Shown here: in pieces, positions 20,829 through 33,360 of the stretch
Layout: every line of letters starts with the position of its first letter
Numbering within the stretch: position 1 is the stretch's first letter
Assembly (NCBI GenBank): GCA_940671915.1
Contig: CALNVZ010002974.1
Coordinates: forward strand, 14,242,456-14,306,455
Origin: Paracentrotus lividus
Taxonomy: Eukaryota; Echinodermata; Echinoidea; Camarodonta; Echinidae
DNA: 64,000 nucleotides
Direction: 5' to 3'
Made by a program: the position numbers and the translations under genes
The notes under the pieces: model-generated
Told to the model about the DNA's origin: nothing
The model's database searches: none
The model's input: the letters and a program-made list of their open reading frames with translations, nothing else

Positions 20829-23800
20829 GCTACAAGGTACCTTTCCGCGGATTTAATATTGGTTCTGTTAAAGTCTCAAATAAACTGTTTGAATAGATAA
20901 ACGATACTCATCACGCGACGCGACTGGTTCTGTCCATTTAACGCACGCTATCTGTCTCGATCTGTCCTATCGAAACCTACGTAGATGCCCATGGATCCTG
21001 AAGTAGCAGTCGAACGCCTGTAGTTGAAGTCAGCTGATCTCCCATCGACGAAAGCGTTAACCATACTTAGGTCAGGAGTCGATCAGTGGTTGAAGCCGTC
21101 TACAAAAGCCGTCTACAAAAACCTCCGCAGTGCGGATCCGGAATATAAGTGAACTGGAAATTGTTGAAACACAGCTGAAGCTGAACGCTGAAATATAGCT
21201 GAAACTGAAACCGAAACCCAGTTCATCTGTAACTGCTGTTGAATAATGCATCCAATACAAGGTCATCGATACATGACCATGTTATTCTATATGATTATAT
21301 TCATAAAACTATACACACTTGGATGCTTTCATGTATCATTAAAGATTATCTTCAGTATTAATTCACCTAAATATTTCCATCAAAATATCACTGCATTTTG
21401 TACAGGTTATATAATATTAAACATCAATGCACTAAAGCTTTTAAAATACACCCTCTTCTAGCAGTACAAATATCAAGAATCATCTATAATTCCATTTCTT
21501 CTTTTAGTAAATGAATGCATAATAATCTGGTAAAGAGCTCGATAATAATTTCTTTCCATTTTATCAAAGGAAACCATAAATTACTGCTTCTTTAAGCCTC
21601 ATAATACTTGCTCTATGATACCAACTCACAATATCTCTTTTAACAAAAGAATCATAAACTTTACTATCCTGCCTTCTTTGCTGTGGAAGGACATCGAAAT
21701 GTATAATTGACACAAATATATAATATCCAAATTAATTTCCAATGCTTTGCTGAAACTGATTCAAACATAATGATTTCTTATAATATCATTAATCTATATC
21801 ACAACGTGTGGCTGTGTAATATGTGTGCCAGCCCTAATTTATGACAATTACCTAAAAAGAAAACATAGATAAGGATAAGGAAATTGTACAAAATCATCAC
21901 TTACAGGTTTACAAATCATAGTGGGAGCTGTGAGGAGTCTTCACCTGGCCTGCATGCCTGGATTCCATGATGGCACCAAAAAGTTAAACAAGGCTGCGCA
22001 TCCTCCATGCATGACATGGCTTCTCTCAGACACTTCAGCACAACCTTCTCTCATCAAGGCTAAATGTCTTCTTCCAACCCTTCTCACTCTTACAGCACAC
22101 ACCTAATATAGGGCATGTACTGTGCTATGCATGAGGTTATGCTAATAGCACACACCCATCAACCGCTCCTAATACAACTTGTTCACTCTACCCAAAGAGC
22201 CTATTGTCCTCTAAGTACACAATCAACATGATCAAAGTTTACTAGTCTTTTCCCCTAGTCTAAAATATCAGTCACTTTGTGACAATAATTACCATCATTA
22301 AAATGTCCTTTCTAAAACTTGAGCTACTGACGTAATCCTTCTTTTCTCAAGCGGGAAGTGAATGACATTTTGTATTGTCATCACTTTTTCCTTCTCCCCC
22401 TAAGTTTAATTAAGGCTATAATTGCTGCTGCAGTTTCGCCTACATTTGCATGTCATCAAATTTAGTAAAGGCTTTGTTGAAACTACTTTCAACATATAAA
22501 ATCCCCTAATACTTTGCAGAACCCATGCCGTCGTATTCTTTTCAAAACTAGGTTCCATCCAAAGAAAAAGAGAGAAAAAAATGTCTATGCATTTCGAAAT
22601 AACCAGCAAAAAACAAACAAAATGTTTATTCTGGTTGAAACCCTGCCAAAATTAATACGTGATTATTATCATATATCTATTAAAAAAAAAGAGAATTGGA
22701 ATGAACAAAAATGTTGCATAATTCCCCCGAAATGAGTTTATTTTTCAAAGGAAACGAAACTCGGGTATAATTCAAATTTCTTGTGGACAACATCACGATT
22801 CAAATTGATATTGATAAAAATGTGGCTCCCGGCCATATTTTTTTTTAAAATCTTCAAACATATGGCGCATATTCTTTTGAGGCATGTGCCATATTGAACG
22901 CGAGAAACCAAACTCAATCAGTGCCATGTAACACAAAAGATACGATCAATTCTTACGATTGATATCGATCATGATGAGTCACACTTGCCGGTACTTAATC
23001 GTATTTGAGACCGTCAACATTATGTGAATTAGATATGTAATACTTCGACAATCAGTGGAATTGTTTTGACATCAACGAAAAGGGAATTCCCCATATCCTT
23101 ATACAAATTAGAGGAAAGTGCTAAATTAGGCTTTTTATGTTTTTTTTTCAAAACAGTCATGTCCACAAAACTGTAAACAGGAATTTCCGACCATTATAAA
23201 AGATAACAGAGATTCTTTTAAAGTAAAATGTATAGATCTTGAAAGATCATGGGAAAAATACGAACTTTCTTTTCGATTTATCATCAGTCATTCTGGATCC
23301 AACGCGAACAGAGCCATGATCCTAATATGGTGTTTAGTTTAGATGACGTATGTGTGATTGATTTTTCCAACTATTGTGAGGTCAAGATTCGACGGGAAAT
23401 TCTGAAAATATCCCTATAATCAGCAGGACAATAGAAAAGTACGTCGAAACGTTATAAGTGAAGACAAAGAACTATTTCTTAAAACAATACTTCCTCTTTA
23501 TAATGAGGTTTCCGTAATTAAAAACAATTTTGTTTTGGTTTTTGTTCAAGTACGGCCCACATATAGACCTAGATGACATAGAAAACTATCCCACATCCGA
23601 TACTTAGATCTGCATAAACGCATTGATACTAATTTTTTGTAATCGACCCTGAATATGCTTGAATTTCTTTCTTTTTTAAAATCATTTGTAACGCGTAGTT
23701 CGTAAGTACCCTCCAAAGGAATTTAAAGATTTCCCTTTGCGACTATTGTATTTTCTTGAGATGAATATAAATAAAAAATAATAGGTAATTAATAATAAAA

Positions 23801-25000
23801 AATGTCCTTGTATATTGATAAATGGCATTACGAAACCAGTTAATACCATTTCCTGTGATGATGATTGTTTTGTCTTTCGTAAGAATAATTTGATAACTAC
23901 TTATTGTATACTGTTAACACATGGGGGGCTTGTCAGACCAAATATTGTGACAACTTGTTTGTAAAAGAAGAAAAAAATGTCTCAAATAGTCACATCCCAA
24001 ATACTAATAGGAAAGTGGGGAATCTTCCTGATACATGTACTGTAAATTACTCAAAAGGAAAGAGAAAAGGTCAACTGTTTTGAAAAAAATTGCTTATAGA
24101 GAGGTTTTTTTGGTTGTTGTTTGTTGTTGTTGGTTGTTGTTGTTGTTGTTGTTGTGTTGTTTTGTTTTGTTTTGTTTTTGTTTTTTGTTTGTTTTTGTTT
24201 TTTTTGTTTTTTTTTTTGGGGGGTTATTTGTTTATTTGCTAAAAGTGAACATTTTAAACATAATTTTTAATTTTCCGGAAAAAAAAGTTTCAAAGGAGGG
24301 ATCACGCCCTTAATAATATAAGCTGGTGTAAGCTGCTGTTGTTATCTTTTGATAAGCCATTTGAAATTATTACGTGCATGCCCTTATATTTTTGTTTGCG
24401 TTGCATCGCACTGGTCATATAGGCCACACCCCAAATCCGTTTGCGTGCCATTCAAGCTTCATGGTTGTTTCAGTGTATTGTCATTGATATTGTATAAAGA
24501 TGATTTGTGTCAAGTGTTAAGGATGAACTGTATACAAGTGATTTCAATTTTGATGAATTAGTATAGTTTCACTGTGTGTGAGCAGACAGGTATATATATT
24601 ATAGAGCAATCGTAAGCTTTCTGATTTCGCAGTCAGACGATAATCGGCTCGCAGGTGCCTTACATTTTTATCAATTTCTGTACCGGTTTGGTATCCTCAT
24701 CAATGTTACTCAATTTTGAGTCTTTTTCTTTCTTTTTCAAGAGAACAATAAAACACAACAATACTACAAGACATGTATGGAAAAGGTGACTTTAAATATT
24801 TCAGCACACCAGTTGATGACCAACTTTTTGGGATGCCGATTCTTGAAAACATCATATCCCCAGTTTCAGACATAATTTCTCCGGATACAGTGGAATGATT
24901 GCTCTACATTAGAGAGAAAAACTATAATTATAAATCAATGTAAAAAAGAACGTTTTCATTTTGCAAGGAGAGAGACGATTTAATTTACACATATTCCCTT
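20829..25000. other. Long gene-free stretch
   Basis: No gene or clear repeat family on either strand. Local features are a short run of GCTGAAACTGAAACCGAAAC-type repeats (21170-21225), a T/G-rich low-complexity block (24105-24225) and scattered homopolymers. Confidence 0.35.
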
Positions 25001-25203
25001 GTTTATGACGTGAGACAGTTTTGGGTTATTCATCAGCATGCGGTTAAAAAAAAAAAAAAAAAAAAATCTGTAGTTTTAAACAGGTATATAATTATTTCTT
25101 GTATTTTGATTCTTGTGACGTCATTTAATCATGGAAAGCGTACATTCGACAATCACAATGATGACGACTGCAAACCAGCCACTATTCAACAGCAGGGCTC
25201 GTC

Positions 25204-26315
25204 ATGATCTCCATAATCGTCGCCGTCATCATCACACTGACCGTCATCGGGAACATCTTCGTGATCATGGCGTATATTCGAGATCCACGCATACGAGCTA
25301 AGGTTGCAAATCTGTTGATCTTAAACTTGGCCATAACGGATTTAATCGTAGGCGTCTTCAGCCTGATCTTCAACTTCTCCAGGTTCATCCACGGTTACTG
25401 GCCTTACGGTGAGAAAGTCTGCAAGCTCTGGACCATCCTGGACTTCACGGTGTGCTGGATGTCCATCATCACCATCGTCTTGATCAGCTGGGACCGCTAT
25501 ACCCTGGTCAGTTTGGGCATCAAGTATAAGACCTACCAGACAAAGAACGAGTTGGACTGATCCTCGTCTCCTGCTGGATCATTGTGGTGATCTACTGGTC
25601 CTTGATTGCCTTCACCTGGGGACCTATCAAGGGTATGCAACCATTCACTATGACACCACCTGCAGAATGGAGTTCAATTACACCCGTCTTGCACCTCTGT
25701 CATCAACCTAATTCCATTCAGCGTCCTGCTTTCCACTGCGGTGACATTGAATGTGATTGTTTACATCAACATCCATCGCAGATCGAAGGGTAGTAGACAG
25801 ATCAGCTCTCCGTTTAACCACAAAAAGCCTCAGTCCCAACTCCCCGAGCAGGTCACCTGCGAATCATCCTGTCGTTACACACTTCTGACGGCTCAGCATG
25901 TCTTGAGCCAGCCGAAGAGGCCAAGCCAACCGTCAATGCGATTGTTGATACCATAGGGTCTCAACGGGAGTCAAAAATCATGCCCGACTACAGCGAAATA
26001 GCCAGAAATATGAAAAAGAGAAAATGGCGCTGGCGAGGCATCGGAAAGCAGCCATAGTTTTCCATCCTCACTACATGTTTCATCCTCTTCTGGTTACCCT
26101 ACAAGATCATGACAGTTGTCTTCTCCATATGGGAAGAGATGTGCGTTTCCGACGTTTTATGGGAAGTGACTGAAGTCTTGGCCTGGTGCAACTCCACTAT
26201 CAACCCAATAATATACGCCGCTTTCAATGTGCACTTCAGGAAGAACTTTCGCTACTTTCTCCAGCTGGATCGGTGGACGTGTGATGTCAAGACATGTAAA
26301 ATCACCTGCAAATAG
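25204..26315 (+). pseudogene. Aminergic-type GPCR pseudogene (muscarinic/histamine-H3-like)
   Basis: Receptor motifs run in order but across shifted frames. TM1 has IGN; TM2 has NLLILNLAITDLIVG; the TM3 region has KVCKLW (disulfide Cys), TILDF (the Asp that binds amines) and SWDRY; all lie in one frame until a stop at 25558. TM4 (LILVSCWIIVVIYWSLIAF) continues in another frame from about 25545. TM5 (LIPFSVLLSTAVTLNVIVYI) needs a further shift near 25705. TM6 (CFILFWLPYKIM) follows an in-frame stop near 26057. TM7 has WCNSTINPIIYAAFN, including the Trp seen in amine receptors, and the frame ends at 26315. The N-terminus also seems frame-broken just before 25204. WDRY and LNLAITDLIVG are close to muscarinic and H3-like receptors. 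At least three breaks make it a pseudogene, unless they are assembly errors; the clustering of indels leaves that possible. Confidence 0.85.
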
Positions 26316-26426
26316 AGCTCTTGAAAATCAAATATACAAACTCGAGATGGTGTGAGAGAGACGGGTAAAGAACTAAGAGTCTAAAATGTAAGAGTATGCT
26401 TGTACATATATATTACAGCAAATGGC

Positions 26427-27027
26427 AAAGGCGGCGGAACCAGGGGGGGGGGGGGTATGAAGGCATTGTGCCCCCTACTTTTTCATTCACCCTAAAAGTG
26501 CCCCTTTTCACAAAAAGTGTCCCTTTTCTTAGCTATTTTCATACTAAAAAGGGGCACTTTATAATACTATAAAGTGCCCCTCCATATGTCTTTTGAAACC
26601 CCAAATTTTCGGCTCGCGCTTCGCGCTCGGGGATACTAAATAGGGTCTATAATGTACAATTAACTCCAATTTGGAGCTCAAAATTTTTGGCTTGCGCTTA
26701 GCGCTCGCGGATACCAAGAAGGGTATATAAAGCACAATTAACTAAAATTTTCACTAAATATGGTCTATATTGCACAATTATTATCTCAAAATTTACGGCT
26801 CGCGCTTCGCGATCGCATTCCTATTGTTTATCATTAACATGATTAATAAAATACGAAGCCACTAAAATTCTTAAAAGCATAAATTTAAGGCAAATTTTCT
26901 ACGCACCCCCTATTAATCCGAATTCTTTTCTCTTTATGCCTCTGATCTCAAGTGCCCCTTTTTCAGAAAAAGTGCTCCCTTTCCATCGTGACCCCCCCCC
27001 ACTTTGAAATTCGTTCCGCCGCCTCTG
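26427..27027. mobile_element. Foldback MITE with GGCGGCGGAAC termini
   Basis: Inverted ends AAAGGCGGCGGAAC / GTTCCGCCGCCTCTG bound about 600 bp. Next to each lie a G/C homopolymer and AGTGCCCCTTTT words. The interior has three copies of a unit containing GGCTCGCGCTTCGCGCTCG and 'gtacaattaact', spaced about 85 bp apart. Flanking TATTACAG (left) and TTTTACAG (right) may be a decayed 8-bp target duplication, suggesting hAT. Confidence 0.6.
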
Positions 27028-27440
27028 TTTTACAGTTTTAAAATACATATTTTGTCTTAATATCGCATTAATTTTGTAAAAACACAAAAGACAGGCCTTA
27101 TTGCATAAAGTGGGATATTGATTTCGATCGGACAAGCAAAATGAAGGTCGAAGAGAATTATTGTAAATAGAATTAATTCGTTATCAGTTCTGTATTATAT
27201 AAATGCGGCGCCAGGGCAAAAACCCCTGACAATCATGACAATGTGCAAATAAGTGACTACCATTCAAATACGTCATGTCAATTATCTGTTTGGTAAGACT
27301 TGGTAAAGTTGTTTTTACCTTGAGTTTCGAGCCTTTGAACAATCGAACCTATATTAATAAACATACATTTTGAGAAGTATATAAAACATATTTTAAACAG
27401 CGAAGGCAACTGATCAGGAATTCATGAATATGAACAAAAT
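27028..27440. other. Gene-free stretch
   Basis: Nothing recognised. Confidence 0.3.
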
Positions 27441-27451
27441 AATCGCGAAGA

Positions 27452-27552
27452 AAAAGGGGTTCAATCAGGATTCAAACCTAAGACCTGAGAGCTGAGACCT
27501 CCTGATTTACTAGACAGGCGCTTTACCAGCTGATCCATGGCAAACCCATGCC
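27452..27552 (-). repeat. tRNA-derived segment (SINE head or tRNA pseudogene)
   Basis: On the minus strand: GGATCAGCTGGTAAAGCGCC (A-box/D-arm), an anticodon-arm-like CCTGT..TCAGG with AGT in the loop (Thr-like), an enlarged variable region, and TTAGGTTTGAATCCTGA (T-arm with B box). 'gggttt' near the 5' side could pair with 'gaaccc' at the 3' side. The extra variable-region length and loose anticodon stem argue against a working tRNA. Confidence 0.4.
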
Positions 27553-27559
27553 GACATTC

Positions 27560-28485
27560 GGCCCTAGAAATAAATATAACATTATGGTTATATAGTATGT
27601 ATTACTGAGTTATACGGGGCTGCGTCTCCAAGGCTAAAATTTTCAGCAGTCCTCTTTATTCCGAACACTACTCATAGTGATGTTAAATTGTTTTTGTGTG
27701 AAATGTTAAACATAATATCATTATATTATCATTGTCTACTATACATGTTGTGAAAATCGATATGGACTGCTTATTGATTGATATAGGGTCTTTAATATCT
27801 TAAACACAAATCTGTGCAATCAATCGCAAAATGATAATGGTAATTTTCTATCTTTTTATAATTTTTTTATTCTATAAACTTTTTTTTTTTTTCTTTTTTT
27901 TTTTTTGCTTCTGATAAAATTGTAAATATACCTAATAACAGATGGGACTCTAAAGGGCCATCTTTTGAAAAGTGAACCCTTTGGGACAAAATAAAGTTTT
28001 TGCTTCTTGACTTTAAGCTGCATATTCAAATAGAGCAATGTCTCAGGTTTCATGAACTGATGTTTTTCTGTGATTTTGCAATTTTTCATGCCATTTGCAT
28101 AAATTAACATATATGATAATTAGATGGAAAAACGGTACATAAAAATACATTTTTTTTAAAACCCTGACTGGAATGGATATGCTGACTTCCTTACTTGGAT
28201 TAGCCTACTGTTATTATATCATTATTTACCTCTATTCCTTTTAACCTATCCAAAATAATGCTTTTAAATTGATTATATTAAGATAATTAACCCTGGAAAT
28301 TAATTGCCCTCAAATGTCACACCACGTGATCAGAAAACACAAAAAAGTTTATGCCCCGCTTGAACCATGGCTCTGTATTTATTATCATTATTTTCTCCAG
28401 AGTTAGATTTAATGTTACCTTGCATCTCATCAAATATGAATCCATGAAAAGTTTTAATATGATTATTAATTAACAAACAAATTAA
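27560..28485. other. Gene-free stretch
   Basis: AT-rich with a long T-run at 27880-27905. Nothing else assigned. Confidence 0.3.
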
Positions 28486-28539
28486 GTCACACACGTGACC
28501 CACTGATGGGGGCGGTCATTAAGGTCTGATTATTTTCAC

Positions 28540-29060
28540 TTTCATTGGCTGAAATTAATTTATTTCAGCATTACTCTGCTTCAAAATGGTTCTGCAATAA
28601 TTTTTTGCTAAAAAAACAAAGAAAAGCAAAAAAGTCGAAAAACAAAGAAATACATAAGAAAATCAAAACAATGAAATACATAAAGAAATTGATTTTTATA
28701 TACCAAGCTTTTTTTTAAGTACAATTGTTAGGAATCCTATTAAGATTATGTAAACACAAAATTATTCATACCAAAAGGCTTTAGTTTTTCAATTAGAACA
28801 AAAAGTATGATTTCATGCAATGCATTAAATTAGCATGATTAATTCATATAAATTAAAAAATATTATTTTGGGGAAAATTAACAGTTGCATTTTTTGTAAG
28901 TTTACATCGCACATTACCATCGTGCAAAATTTGGGCGCGCTCGAGCGATCAACAGCCGAGATCTTATAGGGACATCATGGCCCCCTCCCTCCCCGCCCCA
29001 CCCGCCAGTCTTGGACAGCTACCAAAACACCCCAGTGACTGATTAGGGTTGAGTTCATAA
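28540..29060 (+). repeat. Dispersed repeat, copy 2 (see 290-800)
   Basis: Collinear with 290-800: A-rich blocks with AAACAAAGAAA words, 'aaattagcatgattaatt', 'gggcgcgctcgagcgatc', C-rich patch, 'accaaaacacccc' and 'attagggttgag'. A GTCACACACGTGACCCACT word lies just outside on the left (28487) and variants recur at about 29131 and 29351. Confidence 0.55.
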
Positions 29061-29079
29061 AAGTTTACCACAGCGGATA

Positions 29080-30870
29080 TTAATTGCTCAAAATGGAACA
29101 TTTACTGCATACGTACATTTTGCTATTTGTCACACACGTGACCCACTAAAATGTCAACCACGTGACCCGACATCACGATATAAATAAGTAGATAAAAAAG
29201 GATATTTCAGAGATGACTCCTATCCAATGATACTATTTGGTTAACAGATCCATAATGCATATCTCACAGCAATAAGAAATTTTATCGTTTTAAAACTCAC
29301 AGGAATTTCAAAATGAAATTGAACGTTTCGAAATCATGCGGCTCTGTGAAAGTCACACACGTGGACCCACTTCTTTTGACCTCTGACATGCATATGGCCA
29401 TGTGTCACAAGTTGGGGTATTTTAAAAGGGTGGAGGCTTTACATTTTGGAGGGAAAATAATCACATTTTTCACATAGCATGAAAATGATGTACAGTCATA
29501 AGCTTTGCAATAATTCATATTTTTAGATAATTTATCAGGCTACATGCTCTGTGAAGTTTCAGTTCGTTATGCTCATACTTTTAATACAAAGATATTTTTA
29601 GTGGAGTAGGGTAAGGAGTGGAGGATTCCTACGGTGGAGACACGTGTTAAAGCATAGGGAATTCCCATTTGTGTTACTTTCTTATTGTTTTGCTGGCACT
29701 ATATCTTTTGCAGCCAATTGGTGTATGGTTTGAGTGATAATATCATTTCTTTTGGGAATTTATGAGTTCTAGATAAGTGTGAAGAAGATTTTCAAAAGTA
29801 AATTTAATCAATTAATTAATCAATTAAAAACAACTAATGCACACATCCTCATCTAGACAATGCATTGCAGGCATCAACAATTGTCACATGCAATTTATAA
29901 CAATAATTGTCATTTTCGCCATTTTCTTTGCATGCATGTAAAAACACAATTAAGTGGAAACATTTTACTTGCAATAAACTTTGTTTGAGTTGTTATCCAA
30001 GTGTAAAAGACAGGAATTTCTACCCCTTTTGCACATTTTTTCTTCTTTTTTGACACCCTGTAGCGCGGTTAGAAAAAAATAATTTTGTTATTACAAGTTT
30101 TATATTTTCTAGAAGCATAGCGTCTTATTTACACGATCCACGATGATTCATTTCATTTGGTGAAAAGATTAAGAAAATTATTCGCCGTAAAATTGTAGAT
30201 AGTTTTTCAAACCATTTTTTTTCCTGTAACACTCTGTATAGCTTTTTAGATACACCTTATACAGGCACAACAATATGTTAATCATCCTCCTTTCAACCTC
30301 TGCTTTCAATATATATATTACTTTTATACATTCTGACTTACTACTAAGAAACTAGAGATGTTTTTGTGACAATGTACATTTCTACAATTTTTTTTGGCAT
30401 GTAACGCAATTTTCCACCAACCCATGACATGTGGCCATATTGTAAACATCAAAAAATATTTCCAAATGATAGCCAACAAAATATGTTAGCATAATATAAA
30501 CATTAAATCAGTATATCTTTAAAATTGTTAAAGTTATAGCAATTAAGTCAAGATTTTGCATAATTTCGGTCACAAGTCACCTAGAGATGCGCCTAATTCA
30601 TGAATACGAAATAATTAAACAAAATACAATAAAAACAGAAGACCAAAAAAAATAAATTTAAAATCGAAAGTTGAATTACAACAAAATGAAACTTGACGTT
30701 AGTTAAGTCAACACAAATACCAGTGAACACAGAGCTATCGGATTAGATAAAATAGTCAATTGTTATAAAATTAAATCTTGGTTCTATACCTATTTCGAAT
30801 GTTTTATAATTCATTGTGACAAATGGTGAGTGAACAGAGAGACAGGAGTTAGCATAAAATAATAATCGTT
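29080..30870. other. Gene-free stretch
   Basis: AT-rich. Contains repeated CACACGTG-type words near 29131 and 29351, and 'acaccctgtagcg...acactctgtata' words near 30053 and 30226 resembling decayed element ends. No gene. Confidence 0.35.
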
Positions 30871-30878
30871 GAAACCCG

Positions 30879-30879
30879 A

Positions 30880-30950
<71 letters not shown>
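30879..30950. repeat. (GA)n microsatellite followed by G-run
   Basis: Nearly uninterrupted GA dinucleotides, then about ten G. Confidence 0.9.
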
Positions 30951-31180
30951 AAATAAACTGGATTAAGGAGGGATAGTGAGAAATGAGTAAGGGAATTAAG
31001 GTATATGAGTTAAATAAATTAAGAATGCAAGAGGATACAGATGAAAAAGGTATTCTGAGATCGGTATTGTTAATAACTGAATAAACAATATAAACACAAA
31101 ACAAACAGAAAGTTCCCCCTATTTCAGATATCCATAATTTTTTAACCAGGAGGAATTTAAATAATCTAATTATATGTCCA

Positions 31181-33175
31181 TGTAGGGAATTTAATTAGCT
31201 ACCGTAGGAGCGAATTTTAGGCAAAATCACCAAGTCATGCTTCAGTGATTAATGGTTGAATGCAAAAATGTCATTTTTTGAAGTTCACAGGCCTAAGATC
31301 ACAACTTTGATTCAATGAAATCGGACCCATTTTCAGATTTTAACAATTTACACGTCAGAATGTATGCAAAACGTGCTTCCCATCATACGGAAACGAAATT
31401 TGTGTCAAATTTCACGGTTGAGTGAGCATGCAGCAAAAATTGCCCAAACTGCGATTTTTACTTCTTTGCCCATGGTATAATTCGCATTCATATGTGAGAG
31501 AATTCCCTGTTTTCGGAAGTTTGTATGCCACCAATATCCATTCCATTCACGGGTGAATGAACCATCAATCAACAAAAAAATAGGCTATTTTAGAATTACG
31601 AAAGAGCTAATGTAGTCACATTTATGGCATTAGGAAACCACCTCAACTACATGGGGGGGGGGGGGTTATTTATGTCTTTGGCGCACAAATGTCAATGATT
31701 TCTATGGCATTTATTTAAAAAGTCCTTCATGCTTCAGTGAGCACTGAGACTGGAAAAGCCCTTTTCACGTATGGGACTAAAATTCAAATTCTTACTTTGA
31801 TTGAATATAACAATTCTTGTTGGGGAGTACTTTGATTTTTCATTTTTCGCCAAAAATCCCGATGTTTCACGCTCAGTGGGCCACAAGATTACAGAAAGTC
31901 ATGAAAATGAGAAGAAGTTCCGGCTTCCGTATGGTTCAGTGATTTTTCGAATACGTAAATTTGAATCATAGATCATTTTAGTGGAGACCCAGTTGAAGCT
32001 GTTGTGCCCAAGTTTAGCTGACATACTCACAGTAGAAAAGAAATAACAATAATCACTCAATGCAAATTGGCCGAATATTCACATTTGTCAGGTTATTGAT
32101 TTCCTCCTTCAACATTGACTTTATGTACAGAGTTTATTTAACAAAAATTTTAACAAAAGTTGAATTTGGCATTATTTTAATTGTCAGTTTTTATCCATTT
32201 GACTGCTGAAATTTTTTAATAAAACTTCTGCACATAGCTTCAACTGGTCTCTAACTAACATGATCGTTACTGTCCGATTACGTATTCGAAAGTCACTGAA
32301 CCATGGACGAAGCCCGAAAAACTTTCTTCTATTTCAGAAATTTTCTGTATCTTGTGGCCACTGAGGCTCCGTGTGAAAACATGGGATTGTTGTGAAAATA
32401 AATTCAAAAGTACTCCCCGAAAAGAATTGTTATATCAATCAAAGTTAATCAATCTGAATTTTAGTCCGTACGAGAGAAAGACGGCCTTTCCAGTCCACGT
32501 GCTCACTGACAGCATGAATTTTTAAATAAATGCCATAGGATCACTTCGACACGTGCCCAAAGATTTATATAAAACCCCAAAAATGGATTGCAGATGCTTT
32601 CTAGTGCATAAATTATACACATGGACCCCTCCTCCACTAATACCTTATAAGCACTGGCCATCCCTATTTGGTTGACATTGGATGGCGCTTCACTTCAATC
32701 TCAGTGAGAATCGGGACTACTATGCTCTCGGTATTCAATCCGCTGCGCGTTGCCGCTATCACATCCTGTGCCCTGCAAAACGGCGCGTAATACCCTCAGA
32801 CACTATCCTTATCCACGATACTATACCAATGCTGCATATCAGAAGTAAGAAGATCCCAGTCTGACGGCAACTTTTTTGCATGCTCATTTGTCTCTCACCT
32901 TCAACCCGCTGAACAACGCATTTGAAGCCCAAATTTCGTTTCGCGTAATGAGTTCGGGCACAAAGCACGTTTGCATACCATTTCTGGACGTGTCAAATTG
33001 GTTTAAAATCTGAAAAAATGGGTCCGATCATCATTGAATCAAAGTTTATTGTTTTAAGCTTGTGAACCTTACAAAAAATGACATTTCTTGCATTTAACCA
33101 TAATCACTGAAGCATGACTTGATGCATTTTTCAACAATTCGCCTGCCATATGGTAGCTAATTAAATTTCGCTACA
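31181..33175. mobile_element. 2-kb foldback element with arms near 900 bp
   Basis: The left half (31181-31990) and right half (32250-33175) are inverted copies. The outer parts share 'aatttaattagctacc', 'cactgaagcatgactt', 'tcggacccatttt' type sequence; the inner parts share 'caattcttttcggggagtact', 'agcttcaactgg', 'cactgaaccat'. The centre is about 32010-32240. Arms are diverged by eye (roughly 80%). No transposase frame and no clear target duplication are seen. Confidence 0.75.
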
Positions 33176-33360
33176 ATCAACTACTAATTGATTGTTAAAT
33201 CTTCCTTCCTAGTACAACAAACATACTTGAATACCTCCTGAAAAACTAGGCGGAACTTCTTTTTGTGTTGTGTTTAACAACGAATAAAATAATGTCTAAT
33301 GCAACTTCTTCCCTTAACTTATAGACGTGTTTGTTATCTTGGAGCGCTATATTGTATAAA

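Noticed and set aside
21595..21640. Possible LTR primer-binding site (complement of TGGTATCATAGAGC)
   Set aside because: No LTR start/end or second LTR could be found on either side, and no pol motifs are nearby.
27452..27552. Functional tRNA-Thr gene
   Set aside because: The anticodon stem is irregular, the variable region is too long and acceptor pairing is weak; it is more likely tRNA-derived.
32682..32968. Overlapping 60-69 codon frames on both strands
   Set aside because: They lie in an arm of the 2-kb foldback and have no recognisable domain or splice context.
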